Of a DNA stretch of 64,000 bases, positions 1-8,573 are shown in pieces. The DNA is from Actinomycetota bacterium (GTDB taxonomy: Bacteria; Actinomycetota; Acidimicrobiia; Acidimicrobiales; CADCSY01): positions 1 to 64,000 of the forward strand of contig ML178737.1 in NCBI GenBank assembly GCA_004366205.1, in the 5' to 3' direction. A program made the position numbers and the translations under genes. Numbering within the stretch: the first letter of the stretch is position 1; the number at the start of each line of letters is the position of its first letter. Under the pieces are notes generated by a model that was given only the letters and a program-made list of their open reading frames with translations, was not told where the DNA came from and made no database searches.

Positions 1-18
1 TCGGCATGCTGTCCGGCC

Positions 19-1050
19 ATGCACTGGGAACAGCGATTCAGGTCACGGGCGGCGCAACAGGAGGGGCTGCTCGCCATCCACCAGCTCGACGAGGTCGACG
101 CCAGCACGACGCACTGGCATCGTGCGGCGCGCAACGGGCGCTGGGACCTCTGGAGCCCCCGGGTGCTCCACTTGCGGGGCACTCCGGTGACCGACGCCGC
201 CCGCGCTCTCGCCCGGGTCCACGACGCTGGCCCCCTCGCCGCGCTGCACGCTGGAACGGCACTGGCGTGGCTCGGCATGCCTGGCTTCACCCTGCGCACA
301 ATCCTCGTCGCCCGCCCGCGGGAGGTTCGTGCGCCCGCCCCTGCGCTCGGCGTCCTGCACCGCCTCCGTGACCTCCGGCCGCACCACGTGATCGTCGTGC
401 GAGGCGTACCGACGGAGACAGCGTTGCGGGCCATCTGGGCCGAGGCCGAGCGCTACGCCACACCCCGGCTGCACGAGGTGGGCCTGGAGCGGATCGGTCG
501 GCTGCTCGACGAGGCCCACCGGCGCAAGCTGGTCACCTGGGCCGGCCTGCACGAGATGGTCGGCGACATCCAGCGGCGAGGTCGGTCCGGCACCGTGCTC
601 ATGCGGGAGCTCGCCGCCGCTCGACCGCCGGGCTCGAGTCCCACCGAGAGCCGGAACGAAGAGCGTCTGGAACGGATCCTCGACGAGGCCGGAGCGCGAC
701 CGCTGCTCCGTCAGGTGGTAGTGGGCGGCCACGAGCCCATCGGACGTGCGGACCATCGTGACCCCGACCTCCCACTCGTCGTCGAGGTCAACAGCCTCCT
801 GTACCACACGGCGCCTTCCGACCGAGCGGCCGACGAGCTCCGCTACCGGCGGATGAACGAGACCGGCTTCACGGTCGTGGTCGTGTGGGAGGACGACCTG
901 TGGGGCCAGCCCGCGGCGGTCGTCAGGACGATCGCGGAGGGGCGACGCCGGGCCCGGGCGGGTGAGGCAATCGTGCTGCACACCCCGTCTTGTCCCTGGC
1001 CCGACGACGACTCGCCGTCTCTCTGGGTGCCACCTCGCCTCGCCGGCTGA
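19..1050 (+). CDS. AbiEi-like / DUF559-type nuclease-fold protein
   Basis: The 343-residue protein looks like the actinobacterial group that joins an AbiEi-type N-terminal region (about residues 15-110, including a segment matching ALHAGTALAWLG) to a C-terminal DUF559/Vsr-like PD-(D/E)XK nuclease fold (about residues 215-320). In the C-terminal part I see a basic ADHRDPDLP stretch followed by the strand LVVEVNS near residue 255 and YHT. These correspond to the acidic core of DUF559, although the usual EVDG has become EVNS. AbiEi proteins are antitoxins of type IV toxin-antitoxin systems, but no AbiEii-type toxin gene follows. The start at 19 has little upstream sequence, so a start outside the window is possible. 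Function is uncertain; family assignment is moderate. Confidence 0.6.
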   Translation: MHWEQRFRSRAAQQEGLLAIHQLDEVDASTTHWHRAARNGRWDLWSPRVLHLRGTPVTDAARALARVHDAGPLAALHAGTALAWLGMPGFTLRTILVARPREVRAPAPALGVLHRLRDLRPHHVIVVRGVPTETALRAIWAEAERYATPRLHEVGLERIGRLLDEAHRRKLVTWAGLHEMVGDIQRRGRSGTVLMRELAAARPPGSSPTESRNEERLERILDEAGARPLLRQVVVGGHEPIGRADHRDPDLPLVVEVNSLLYHTAPSDRAADELRYRRMNETGFTVVVVWEDDLWGQPAAVVRTIAEGRRRARAGEAIVLHTPSCPWPDDDSPSLWVPPRLAG

Positions 1051-1083
1051 CGTCGACGACCGCGCCGGCACGGCGCTCACGGC

Positions 1084-1133
1084 GTCCTGGGTACGCCAGA
1101 TTGCGCGCTGGTGACACCAGCGCGCACCAGAAC
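1084..1133. repeat. Palindromic repeat, family A copy 1
   Basis: This 50-bp intergenic element has outer arms GTCCTGGGT and ACCAGAAC. It contains a short hairpin (CTGG-GTACG-CCAG) and then a perfect inner palindrome with 11-bp arms (GCGCGCTGGTG-A-CACCAGCGCGC, 1103-1125). It lies 33 bp after the first gene and is followed 12 bp later by a second copy. The same 50-bp spacing between outer arms recurs at four other places in the window. Confidence 0.75.
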
Positions 1134-1145
1134 GGGAACCGGGCG

Positions 1146-1195
1146 GTTCTGGGTACGCCAGGTTCCACCCTCGCGAAACAAGCGCGTACCAGAAC
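1146..1195. repeat. Palindromic repeat, family A copy 2
   Basis: This is the second copy of the GTTCTGG-N36-CCAGAAC element, again 50 bp between outer arm ends. It shares the CTGG-GTACG-CCAG hairpin with copy 1, but its inner part differs (CCTCGCG...AAGCGCG). The rest of the 304-bp gap between the first gene and the OsmC gene holds a G-rich tract and a hairpin, listed separately. I see no gene in the gap. Confidence 0.75.
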
Positions 1196-1250
1196 GGGAT
1201 GGAGGGGGGTGAAGGGGGCGGATCGGGCGGCCGGGCGGCGGGCCGCGAAC

Positions 1251-1284
1251 GGGGAAGTGGGCGGGAAGGGGGCGGGAAGGGGGG
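1251..1284 (+). other. G-tract cluster with G-quadruplex potential
   Basis: Six runs of three or more G (4, 3, 3, 5, 3 and 6 long) are separated by loops of 1-4 bases on the plus strand, with further G-runs just upstream from 1203. This satisfies the usual G4 pattern with very short loops. It lies about 70 bp upstream of the OsmC start, so it would be in the leader or promoter region. Whether it folds or matters is unknown. Confidence 0.5.
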
Positions 1285-1314
1285 CTCCATACGGTGCGAC
1301 CGACAGCCCACACC

Positions 1315-1333
1315 GGACCCCGCATCGGGGTCC
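1315..1333 (+). promoter_or_regulatory. Leader stem-loop before the OsmC gene
   Basis: A perfect 8-bp stem (GGACCCCG / CGGGGTCC) closes a CAT triloop and ends 9 bases before the GAGGAG ribosome binding site at 1343-1348. It could be a translational control element or an RNA-stabilising hairpin of the OsmC message. There is no T-run, so a terminator is less likely. Confidence 0.45.
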
Positions 1334-1354
1334 ACGCACCCTGAGGAGCACGCC

Positions 1355-1930
1355 ATGAGCACCACCGAGACCATCCCCGTCAAGCCGCCGATGAACGGTG
1401 TCGACACCCCGACGCTGCTGGCCACGATCAACGCCGTGGCCGAGGCCCCGCCCGCCGCCGAGTTCACGTTCCGGGCATCGAACCGTTGGATCAGCGGCAC
1501 CCACAACAGCTCGACCGTCCACGGCTTCTACGGCGCCGGCGAGGAGCGCGAGCACGTCCAGTCGTGGAGCTACGACGCCGACCACCCGCAGGTGCTGGTC
1601 GGTCAGGACAACGGTCCCACGCCCGTCGAGTTCCTGCTGGTCGCCCTGGCGGCCTGCCTGACCTCCGGCGTGGCCAACATCGCCGCCACCCGGGGCGTCC
1701 AGCTGCACGAGGTCACCTCGACCGTCGAGGGCGACATCAACCTGCTGGGCATCTTCGGCAAGAGCGACGAGGTCCGCAACGGCTACAAGGCCATCCGCGT
1801 GACCTTCGACGTCAAGGGCGACGCGTCCGACGAGGTGCTCGCCGGGCTCGTCGAGCAGGCCAAGGCCCGCTCGGCCGTCTACGACGTCCTCACCAACGGC
1901 GTCCCGGTCAGCATCGACATCGCGTCCTGA
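1355..1930 (+). CDS. OsmC family protein
   Basis: The 191-residue protein has the OsmC/Ohr layout: N-terminal strand region, the helix VEFLLVALAACLTSG with a single cysteine (C101), then the terminal strand region NGVPVSIDI. OsmC/Ohr proteins reduce organic hydroperoxides with a peroxidatic and a resolving cysteine. Here the second cysteine is missing (SAVYD where CPV would be expected), so it may act as a one-cysteine enzyme or do something else. The start is set by GAGGAG at 1343-1348; a longer frame upstream runs through the G-rich tract and is unlikely to be coding. Two flavoprotein genes and a regulator follow on the same strand, so a redox role within that set is likely. Confidence 0.85.
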   Translation: MSTTETIPVKPPMNGVDTPTLLATINAVAEAPPAAEFTFRASNRWISGTHNSSTVHGFYGAGEEREHVQSWSYDADHPQVLVGQDNGPTPVEFLLVALAACLTSGVANIAATRGVQLHEVTSTVEGDINLLGIFGKSDEVRNGYKAIRVTFDVKGDASDEVLAGLVEQAKARSAVYDVLTNGVPVSIDIAS

Positions 1931-2031
1931 CCGCCCGCCCGGCACCCGTCCGGCCGCACCGCGGCCCGGGCGGGTGCAGCCGGGCCTCCCTCGCCGAGCC
2001 ACCCCGACGCACCACACGAAGGAGCACAACC

Positions 2032-3294
2032 GTGCAGCGCACCGACACCATCGTCATCGGCGCAGGACAGGCTGGCCTCGCCGCCAGCCGTTGCCTGACC
2101 GAGCACGGCCGCGACCACGTCGTGTTCGAGGCCGGCCGGGTCGGTGAGCGCTGGCGCAGCCAGAGCTGGGACTCGCTCCGCCTGCTCACCCCGAACTGGA
2201 TGACCCGCCTTCCCGCCTGGCAGTACAGCGGCCCCGACCCCGAAGCCTTCATGTCCGCGGGTGCGTTCGTGTCGTTCCTCGAGGGATACGCCGGCTCGTT
2301 CTCGGCGCCGGTGCAGGACGAGACGAGGGTCGTGGCGGTCGCACCCGCAGTCGGCGGAGGCTACGCCGTGACGACGGACCAGGGCAGCTGGCAGGCGGCC
2401 AACGTGGTCGTGGCCACGGGCGACTGCCAGCACAGCAACGTCCCGGCGTTCGCCCGGCGGCTCGACCCCGAAGTGCAGCAGGTCACCACGACCGACTACC
2501 GCAACCCCGGCCAGCTGGCCGACGGCGCCGTGCTGGTCGTGGGGGCGTCGGCATCGGGCGTGCAGCTGGCGGACGAGCTCCGCCGGGCGGGCCGTGAGGT
2601 CGTCATCGCCGCCGGCACCCACAGCCGGATGCCCCGCAGCTACCGGGGCATGGACATCATGTGGTGGCTGGACCGCACGGGCAGCCTCGACCAGTCGATC
2701 GACGAGGTGCGCGACCCGAAGGCGGCCGCTCGCCAGCCGTCCAGCCAGCTCGTCGGACGGCCTCCCGGTGTGCGGTCCGGTGGCGACCTCGACCTGCGGA
2801 CGCTGGCCCGCAGCGGCGTCCGGCTCGCCGGTCGAGTGGTCGACGTCGACGGCGCACGCGTCAGCTTCGCCGACGACCTAACCGCCACCGTCGCCGACGC
2901 CGACTTTTGGATGCACCACGTGCTCGACGGGATCGACCGGCACGCCGAGTCGACCGGGCTCGCTCCGGAGCTGCTGGCACCGCACCGGCCGGGGCGGGTC
3001 CCCCTCGTCGGCGCCCCGACCGGCATCGACCTGGTCGCCGAGGGGATCGGCACGGTGCTGTGGGCGACCGGCTACCGCCGCTCGTACCAGTGGCTGCAGG
3101 TGCCCGTCCTCGACCACGCCGGGGAGATCCGCCACCGTCACGGGGTGACGGCGGCGCCCGGCCTGTACGTCCTGGGCCTGCGGTTCCAGCGACGGCGGCG
3201 TTCCCACTTCATCGACGGGGTCGGCGACGACGCCCGCTTCGTCGTCGACCACATCGCCAAGCGCTCGACTGCGGTCGGGTCGCCCGCAGCCTGA
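2032..3294 (+). CDS. Flavin-containing monooxygenase-like NAD(P)/FAD oxidoreductase
   Basis: The 420-residue protein has two Rossmann motifs: GAGQAG near residue 10 for FAD and GASASG near residue 171 for NAD(P)H. Between them lies the WRSQSWDSLRLLTP segment typical of bacterial flavin monooxygenases of the YUCCA/trimethylamine type. Such enzymes oxygenate soft nucleophiles or carbonyls using NADPH and O2; the substrate cannot be told. The GTG start follows GAAGGAG at 2018-2024. The gene lies 101 bp after the OsmC gene and 11 bp before the next flavoprotein, so the three probably share a message. Family is secure, substrate unknown. Confidence 0.85.
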   Translation: MQRTDTIVIGAGQAGLAASRCLTEHGRDHVVFEAGRVGERWRSQSWDSLRLLTPNWMTRLPAWQYSGPDPEAFMSAGAFVSFLEGYAGSFSAPVQDETRVVAVAPAVGGGYAVTTDQGSWQAANVVVATGDCQHSNVPAFARRLDPEVQQVTTTDYRNPGQLADGAVLVVGASASGVQLADELRRAGREVVIAAGTHSRMPRSYRGMDIMWWLDRTGSLDQSIDEVRDPKAAARQPSSQLVGRPPGVRSGGDLDLRTLARSGVRLAGRVVDVDGARVSFADDLTATVADADFWMHHVLDGIDRHAESTGLAPELLAPHRPGRVPLVGAPTGIDLVAEGIGTVLWATGYRRSYQWLQVPVLDHAGEIRHRHGVTAAPGLYVLGLRFQRRRRSHFIDGVGDDARFVVDHIAKRSTAVGSPAA

Positions 3295-3305
3295 AGGAGC
3301 TCGCC

Positions 3306-4538
3306 GTGCCCGCCACCTGCGCCCGCACCCCCACCCCGACCGCCGGACGCGCCGCCGTCTACGACGCCATCGTCGTCGGCGCCCGCGCCGCCGGCGCCGC
3401 CACCGCCCTGCAGCTCGCCCGCCGGGGGCACCGTGTCCTGGTCGTCGACCGGGCGCGATACGGCAGCGACACGCTCTCGACCCACGCCCTCATGCGCGGT
3501 GCGGTCCTGCAGCTGCACCGGTGGGGCCTGCTGGACCGCATCGCGGCCGCGGGCACACCGGCCGTGCGCAGAGTCGTCTTCCACCTCGCCGACGGTGACG
3601 TGCACGTGCCGCTCAAGCCCGTGGCCGGGACCGACGCGCTGTATGCGCCCCGCCGGACCCTGCTCGATCGCGTCCTCGTGGACGCGGCCGTCGAGGCCGG
3701 GGCCGAGGTGCGCTTCGGCGTGACCGTCACCGACGTCGCAAGACAGCCGACCGGACGGGTCGTGGGCATCCACGCCCGGAACGCCGCGGGTGCGGGCTTC
3801 ACCGCGCACGGCCGCCTGACCATCGGCGCCGACGGCGTGCGCTCGCTCGTCGCCCGGCGGGTCGGTGCCGCCGTCGAGCGGGCGGGCACGGCGGCGGGCG
3901 CCGTCGTGTACGGCTACTTCCCGGGTGTCGGCACCGACGCCTACGAGTGGTTCTGGACTCCGGGCGCCACGGCGGGGGTGATCCCGACCAACGACGGCGC
4001 CGCCGTCGTGTTCGCCGGCGCCCCATCCGAGCGGTTCCGGCGCGACGTCGCCGGTGATCTGGCGGGCGGTCTCCGCCGGATCCTGGCCGACGCCTCGTCC
4101 GCCCTGGCCGACCGGCTCGCAGGGGTCGACCCCGTCTCCCCGCTCCGTGGTTTCCCGGGCGTGCCCGGCTTCGTACGTCGCTCCTGGGGACCCGGTTGGG
4201 CCCTCGTCGGTGACGCCGGGCACTTCAAGGACCCGCTCGGCGCCCACGGCATCACCGACGCCCTGCGCGACGCCGAGGGCCTGGCGATCGCCGCTGACGC
4301 CGCCCTCACCGGCGCCGGGGCGGAAGCCGCCGCCCTCGCCGGCTACCAGCGCGAGCGCGACGAGCTGTCGGCCGCCCTCTTCGAGGTGACCGACGAGCTC
4401 GCCGCCTACCGGTGGGACGCCGACACGGTCCGGCCGCTCCTCGAGTCCCTCAGCGCGGCGATGCGCCCCGAGATCGGCGCGATCCTCGGCCGGGACATCC
4501 CGGAGCGCCACGACCCGGCCCTCCCCCGCAGCGCCTGA
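3306..4538 (+). CDS. PHBH-fold FAD-dependent oxidoreductase (geranylgeranyl-reductase-like)
   Basis: The 410-residue protein carries the FAD-binding GARAAGAATA motif near residue 26 and the second FAD motif GDAGHFKDPLGAHGI in the C-terminal half. This layout belongs to the p-hydroxybenzoate hydroxylase fold, which includes aromatic hydroxylases and geranylgeranyl reductases. The segment DTLSTHALMRGAV after the first motif is common in the geranylgeranyl-reductase-like branch. The GTG start sits 7 bases after AAGGAG and 11 bp after the previous stop, so it is probably co-transcribed with the monooxygenase and OsmC genes. Its substrate is unknown; hydroxylation or double-bond reduction of a hydrophobic molecule is possible. 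Confidence 0.8.
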   Translation: MPATCARTPTPTAGRAAVYDAIVVGARAAGAATALQLARRGHRVLVVDRARYGSDTLSTHALMRGAVLQLHRWGLLDRIAAAGTPAVRRVVFHLADGDVHVPLKPVAGTDALYAPRRTLLDRVLVDAAVEAGAEVRFGVTVTDVARQPTGRVVGIHARNAAGAGFTAHGRLTIGADGVRSLVARRVGAAVERAGTAAGAVVYGYFPGVGTDAYEWFWTPGATAGVIPTNDGAAVVFAGAPSERFRRDVAGDLAGGLRRILADASSALADRLAGVDPVSPLRGFPGVPGFVRRSWGPGWALVGDAGHFKDPLGAHGITDALRDAEGLAIAADAALTGAGAEAAALAGYQRERDELSAALFEVTDELAAYRWDADTVRPLLESLSAAMRPEIGAILGRDIPERHDPALPRSA

Positions 4539-4596
4539 TCACTCGCTCACGCCCTCCGACAGCGGTACCGTCGCGTCGAAGGGGCAAGGAGCGCGC

Positions 4597-7500
4597 GTGG
4601 CAGTCGGGATCAGGCTGCTGGGGGATTTCGCCATCTCGGTCGGCGACCGGGAGGTGCCGTCCGACGCGTGGACGCGCCGGCAGGCTGCCGCGCTCGTCAA
4701 GCTGCTGGCGCTGGCTCCGAACCGGGCGCTGCACCGTGAGCTGGTCATCGACGCGCTCTGGCCCGACCTGTCGATCCAGGAGGCGGCCCCGCGGTTGCAC
4801 AAGGCGGCCCACTTCGCCCGGAAGGTCCTGGGCGAGCCGACCAGCCTGACGGTCCGCGGCGACGTCATCGCGCTGTTCCCCGATGAGGACGTCACCGTCG
4901 ACGCCTTCCGCTTCGACGAGATGGCCGAGACCGCCCTGGGGAAGGGCACGGTGGCCGCTGCCGAAGAGGCGGTGGCCCACTACGGCGGTGTGCTGCTGCC
5001 ACACGACCTGTACGAACCGTGGACGGAGAACGTGCGGGAGCGCCTGCGGCTGCGTCACCTCCAGCTGCTCCGCCAGGCCCGCCGGTGGGAGGACCTGCTG
5101 ACCCTCGACCCGGCCGACGAGGACGCCCACCTCGCCCTCATGCGGGCGCGGGCGGACGCCGGCGACCGTCGGGGTGCGCTGCTGCAGTACGACTTCCTCG
5201 AGCGGGCGCTCGAGCACGAGCTCGGCGTCGAGCCCAGCGCAGCCGCCACGGCACTTCGGGACGAGCTGCTCGCGGCCGCCCCTGCTCCACCACCCGCCAT
5301 CGAGCACGCGAGCGATCAGGTGTCCTCCCGGTCACCCCTGGACGAGGCGCGGGAGCCCGCCCCAGCGCGCACCACCGACGCGGCGTGGCCGCTGATCGGA
5401 CGCAGCTCCGAGCTGGCCATGCTCGTGGCGCACTTCGAGGACCAGACCCGGGGCGGGGTCCTCCTCACCGGTGACGCCGGCATGGGCAAGACCCGCCTGG
5501 CGGACGAGGCGCTGCGCGCCGCGACGGCGGCGGGCGTCGTCACTGCCCGGGCCGCGGGCCACCCCGGCGCCCGCGCGGTCGGGTTGGCCGCGCTCGCCCA
5601 CCTGCTCCCCGGCGAGCTGCTCGGCACGTCCTCCGGGGACGGCGAGCTGGAGCGCGCCAGCCTCTTCCATCGCGCCCGCAACGCCCTCACGGCGTCGCTG
5701 CAGCCAGGACAGCGCATGCTGCTGGTGATCGACGACGTCGATCAGCTCGACGAGCTGTCCCGAGCGTTGGTCGCGTCGCTCGTCGTCGACCGCTCGGTGT
5801 TCGCCGTGCTCACCCTGCGGAGCGGCGGACCGCCGCTGCCGAGCATCGAGCACCTGACGAAGGACGGACACCTCGCCCGGCTCGAGCTCGGCGCGCTCGA
5901 CCCCGAGGCGGCGGAGGTCCTGCTGCACCGGGTCCTCGGTCGGCCGATGGTCGCGCCGGCGATCGGCAAGCTGGTCGGGGCGTCGATGGGCAACCCGGGC
6001 ATCCTCCGCGAGCTCGTCGACGCCGCCCGGGCGTCCGGCGCGCTCGCGGTGGCGAACGGCATCTGGCATCTCGACGGCGACCTCCCGTCCACGCCCACCC
6101 TCGAGAGTCTCGTCACAGAGCGGCTCGTCGGCGTCAGGGGCGAGACCGAGCATGCCGTCGAGCTCCTGAGCCTGGCGGGAGACCTCGACCTCGAGGTGCT
6201 GATCTCGCTGACCTCGGAGGACGCGGTGGACGACGTCGACCGGAGGGGTCTGCTGCTCGTCCGCACCGAGGACCGCCGGACCGTGGTCGACCTGGCGCAT
6301 CCGCTGTACGGCGAGTCGATCCGCGCCCGGTTGAGCCCGCTCCGTTCGCGCCGTCTCCAGCGCGAGCTGGCGGACGCCGTCGAGGCACGAGGTGCTCGCC
6401 GCCGAGGGGACGAGTTCCGCGTCGTGGTCTGGCGCCTCGAGGGTGGCGGCGACGCCGAACCCGAGCTGCTGATCCGGACCGCGCGGCTGGCGCTCCTGGA
6501 TGGTCGGCACGACATCGCCGAACGGCTCCTGCGGCGACTCCCGGTCGACCACCGGCCGCCCGCAGCCGTGCAGCTGCTGGCCGAGCTGCACTTCCGGCGA
6601 GGCGACGCAGAAGGTGCCGACGCCCTGCTCGCCGGCCTCGACCTCTTGACCGTCGACGACCACCACCGCGCCCAGATCGCGCGGCGTCGCGCCAGCACCC
6701 AGTTCTACCGGACGACGGACTACCGGCCGTCGGCGGCGTTGCTCCAGGACGAGATCGCGCTGACCTCCGACCCGAACGCGCGGCGCGCCCTCGAGGCGAC
6801 GCTGGCCATGACCTGGGCCAACGGCGGACAGATCACCCGCTCGGTCGAGCTCGCCGAGTCGATCCTCCCCGAAGCGTCCGGCAGCACGCGCCTCGAGCTC
6901 CTGCGCGCGCTCTCATTGGCGCTGACAGCCGCCGGACGCAGCGACGACGCCGTCGAGCGAGCGCGCGAAGGGCGGGCGCTGCGGTCGTCCCTCGACGCCG
7001 ACGCCATGCTGCCGGGCCTGACGATGCTGCTCTTCGCTGAGCTCGTGGCGCTGACCCAGAGCGGCGCCATCGACGAGGGACGGCGCATCGCCGAGCACGC
7101 CCGCCGCCAGCACCTGAGTGGAACGATGATCTGGCTCGAGACCGCGCGCGGGAACCTCGAGCTCATGGCGGGGCGGCCGTCCACGGCGCGCCGATCGCTC
7201 GAAGCGGTGGTCAACGACGCCCGGGCCCGCGGCCACGGGCCTACCGAACGGCACGTCCTCGCCCTCCACGCCAGCACGTTGCTCGTCGAGGGTGACGTGG
7301 ACTCGGCCGCTGTGGAGCTGGCGCGGGTTGCCTCGCTCGAGGACAGCCACCGCGGCCTGTTCCACCCCGAGATCGATCGCGCCCACGCCTGGCTCGAGGC
7401 CGCCCGGAGCGATCACCAGGCGGCCTGCGCACGGCTGATGGAGTCCGCCGACGATGCCGCGCAGCGGGGGGCCCGGGGCGTCGAGGCGACCCTGCTCCAC

Positions 7501-7800
7501 GATGCCGTGCGGTTCGGCGCGCTCGACGCGTTCGATCGCCTCGGAGCCTTGAGCATCACCGCCCAGGGCGAGCTCGCCCCGGCACGCCTGCGCCACGCCG
7601 CCGGGCTGGTCGCCGGCGACGCGGGCCTGGTGACCCAGGCAGCCGAGCAGTTCGCCGACCTGGGTGCCGGGTTGCCCGCCGCCTTCGCCCGGGCCGACCT
7701 CGACGACATGGCCGCGCGCCGCGGACCGTGGACGGGCGGCAGGATCGACGTACGTCACCAGCTCGCCAGCTCGGCGAGCGACTCGCTCAGCGCGGTGTGA
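4597..7800 (+). CDS. SARP/BTAD-type transcriptional regulator with ATPase domain
   Basis: This 1067-residue regulator begins with an OmpR-type winged-helix domain (about residues 1-95), followed by a bacterial transcriptional activation domain (about 100-235). An ATPase module follows with Walker A GDAGMGKT (292-299) and Walker B LLVIDD near 375-380. The remaining 600 residues are helical and rich in Ala and Leu, as in the repeat region of large SARP and LuxR (LAL) regulators. No C-terminal LuxR helix-turn-helix is seen. The GTG start follows AAGGAG. It sits 58 bp after the flavoprotein genes on the same strand and may control them. Its 3' end overlaps the convergent globin gene by 14 bp. Confidence 0.85.
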   Translation: MAVGIRLLGDFAISVGDREVPSDAWTRRQAAALVKLLALAPNRALHRELVIDALWPDLSIQEAAPRLHKAAHFARKVLGEPTSLTVRGDVIALFPDEDVTVDAFRFDEMAETALGKGTVAAAEEAVAHYGGVLLPHDLYEPWTENVRERLRLRHLQLLRQARRWEDLLTLDPADEDAHLALMRARADAGDRRGALLQYDFLERALEHELGVEPSAAATALRDELLAAAPAPPPAIEHASDQVSSRSPLDEAREPAPARTTDAAWPLIGRSSELAMLVAHFEDQTRGGVLLTGDAGMGKTRLADEALRAATAAGVVTARAAGHPGARAVGLAALAHLLPGELLGTSSGDGELERASLFHRARNALTASLQPGQRMLLVIDDVDQLDELSRALVASLVVDRSVFAVLTLRSGGPPLPSIEHLTKDGHLARLELGALDPEAAEVLLHRVLGRPMVAPAIGKLVGASMGNPGILRELVDAARASGALAVANGIWHLDGDLPSTPTLESLVTERLVGVRGETEHAVELLSLAGDLDLEVLISLTSEDAVDDVDRRGLLLVRTEDRRTVVDLAHPLYGESIRARLSPLRSRRLQRELADAVEARGARRRGDEFRVVVWRLEGGGDAEPELLIRTARLALLDGRHDIAERLLRRLPVDHRPPAAVQLLAELHFRRGDAEGADALLAGLDLLTVDDHHRAQIARRRASTQFYRTTDYRPSAALLQDEIALTSDPNARRALEATLAMTWANGGQITRSVELAESILPEASGSTRLELLRALSLALTAAGRSDDAVERAREGRALRSSLDADAMLPGLTMLLFAELVALTQSGAIDEGRRIAEHARRQHLSGTMIWLETARGNLELMAGRPSTARRSLEAVVNDARARGHGPTERHVLALHASTLLVEGDVDSAAVELARVASLEDSHRGLFHPEIDRAHAWLEAARSDHQAACARLMESADDAAQRGARGVEATLLHDAVRFGALDAFDRLGALSITAQGELAPARLRHAAGLVAGDAGLVTQAAEQFADLGAGLPAAFARADLDDMAARRGPWTGGRIDVRHQLASSASDSLSAV

Positions 7801-8212
7801 AGAGCTCGCCGGCCGCGCCCTCGAGCATGGTCTCGGACACGAGTCGGTGCAGCGTGCCCCATGCCCTGCGCGCCTCGTCCGTGTAGCGGGACCCGAGGGT
7901 GTCGACCATGGCGGCGTGCAGCGCCTCCTCGAAGCGGGCGTAGTGGTGGGGGCGGACTCCGTAGTGATGGTGCCGGGCGCCCAGCTCCTGGGCGCGGGTG
8001 GTGAAGGCAGAGAGGTCGGTCGCCGCCCGGGCGAGGAAGACGAGCTCGTCGACCAGCTTCGCGCGCTGCTCCGCCAGGTCTGAAGGAAAGAGCTCGCGGG
8101 TCTCCGGCGCCAGCTCGAAGAGGTGCCCGTAGAAGCGCGCGGCGAAAGCGTCACCGTCCTCGACGACGGCCTCGAGCGTCGACTCGATCACAGCGAGCTG
8201 CTCCGGCGTCAC
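7787..8212 (-). CDS. Single-domain bacterial globin
   Basis: From the GTG at 8212 the protein has 141 residues and covers one globin domain of the flavohaemoglobin/Vgb type. I see the helix B tyrosine in RFYGHLFELAP (Y28), a distal-side glutamine in EQRAKL (Q49), and the proximal histidine in ARHHHYGV (H81). There is no reductase domain. Such globins bind O2 or NO and protect against nitrosative stress or supply oxygen. GGGAG lies 7 bases upstream of the GTG. A longer frame up to 8317 would overlap azlD, so I reject it. The 3' end overlaps the SARP gene tail to tail by 14 bp. Confidence 0.85.
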   Translation of the reverse strand: MTPEQLAVIESTLEAVVEDGDAFAARFYGHLFELAPETRELFPSDLAEQRAKLVDELVFLARAATDLSAFTTRAQELGARHHHYGVRPHHYARFEEALHAAMVDTLGSRYTDEARRAWGTLHRLVSETMLEGAAGELFTPR

Positions 8213-8243
8213 GTCCAGCTCCCGATCACGCCAGCGTACGTCC

Positions 8244-8573
8244 TCATCCGAGGACGAGCCCGACTCCGAGCGCGGCCGACCAGTAGCCGGCGATCCCGCC
8301 GGCGACCGTGACGACAACCGGCAGGCGGCGGTGCGCCAGCGCCATGCCGACGGCGAGGGCGACGACCACGGCCACGGTGTCGTGGGGGCGCCCGCTGGCG
8401 TCGTGTCGCAGCACGGCCGTCACGGCGAGGGCCGACAGGACCGCCGGGGGGACGTGGCCGAGCAGCCGCTCGACGGCGGGCATGGGCCGCACTCGCCCGG
8501 CCGCCAGGAGCGGCACCACACGGAAGGCGTAGCTGCCGGCACCGACGAGCACGACGGCCACCCACGCCCTCAC
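8244..8573 (-). CDS. azlD: AzlD family branched-chain amino-acid exporter subunit
   Basis: This is a 109-residue, very hydrophobic protein with about four membrane helices and the SYAFRVVPLL segment typical of AzlD. AzlD forms a membrane complex with AzlC that exports branched-chain amino acids or analogues. The GTG start overlaps the azlC stop by 4 bp (GTGA at 8570-8573), which fixes it and shows translational coupling. The globin gene begins 31 bp downstream on the same strand and may be carried on the same message. Confidence 0.85.
   Translation of the reverse strand: MRAWVAVVLVGAGSYAFRVVPLLAAGRVRPMPAVERLLGHVPPAVLSALAVTAVLRHDASGRPHDTVAVVVALAVGMALAHRRLPVVVTVAGGIAGYWSAALGVGLVLG

Noticed and set aside
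1199-1354. N-terminal extension of the OsmC gene
   Set aside because: The frame is open only because of the G-rich tract. The ATG at 1355 has a good ribosome binding site.
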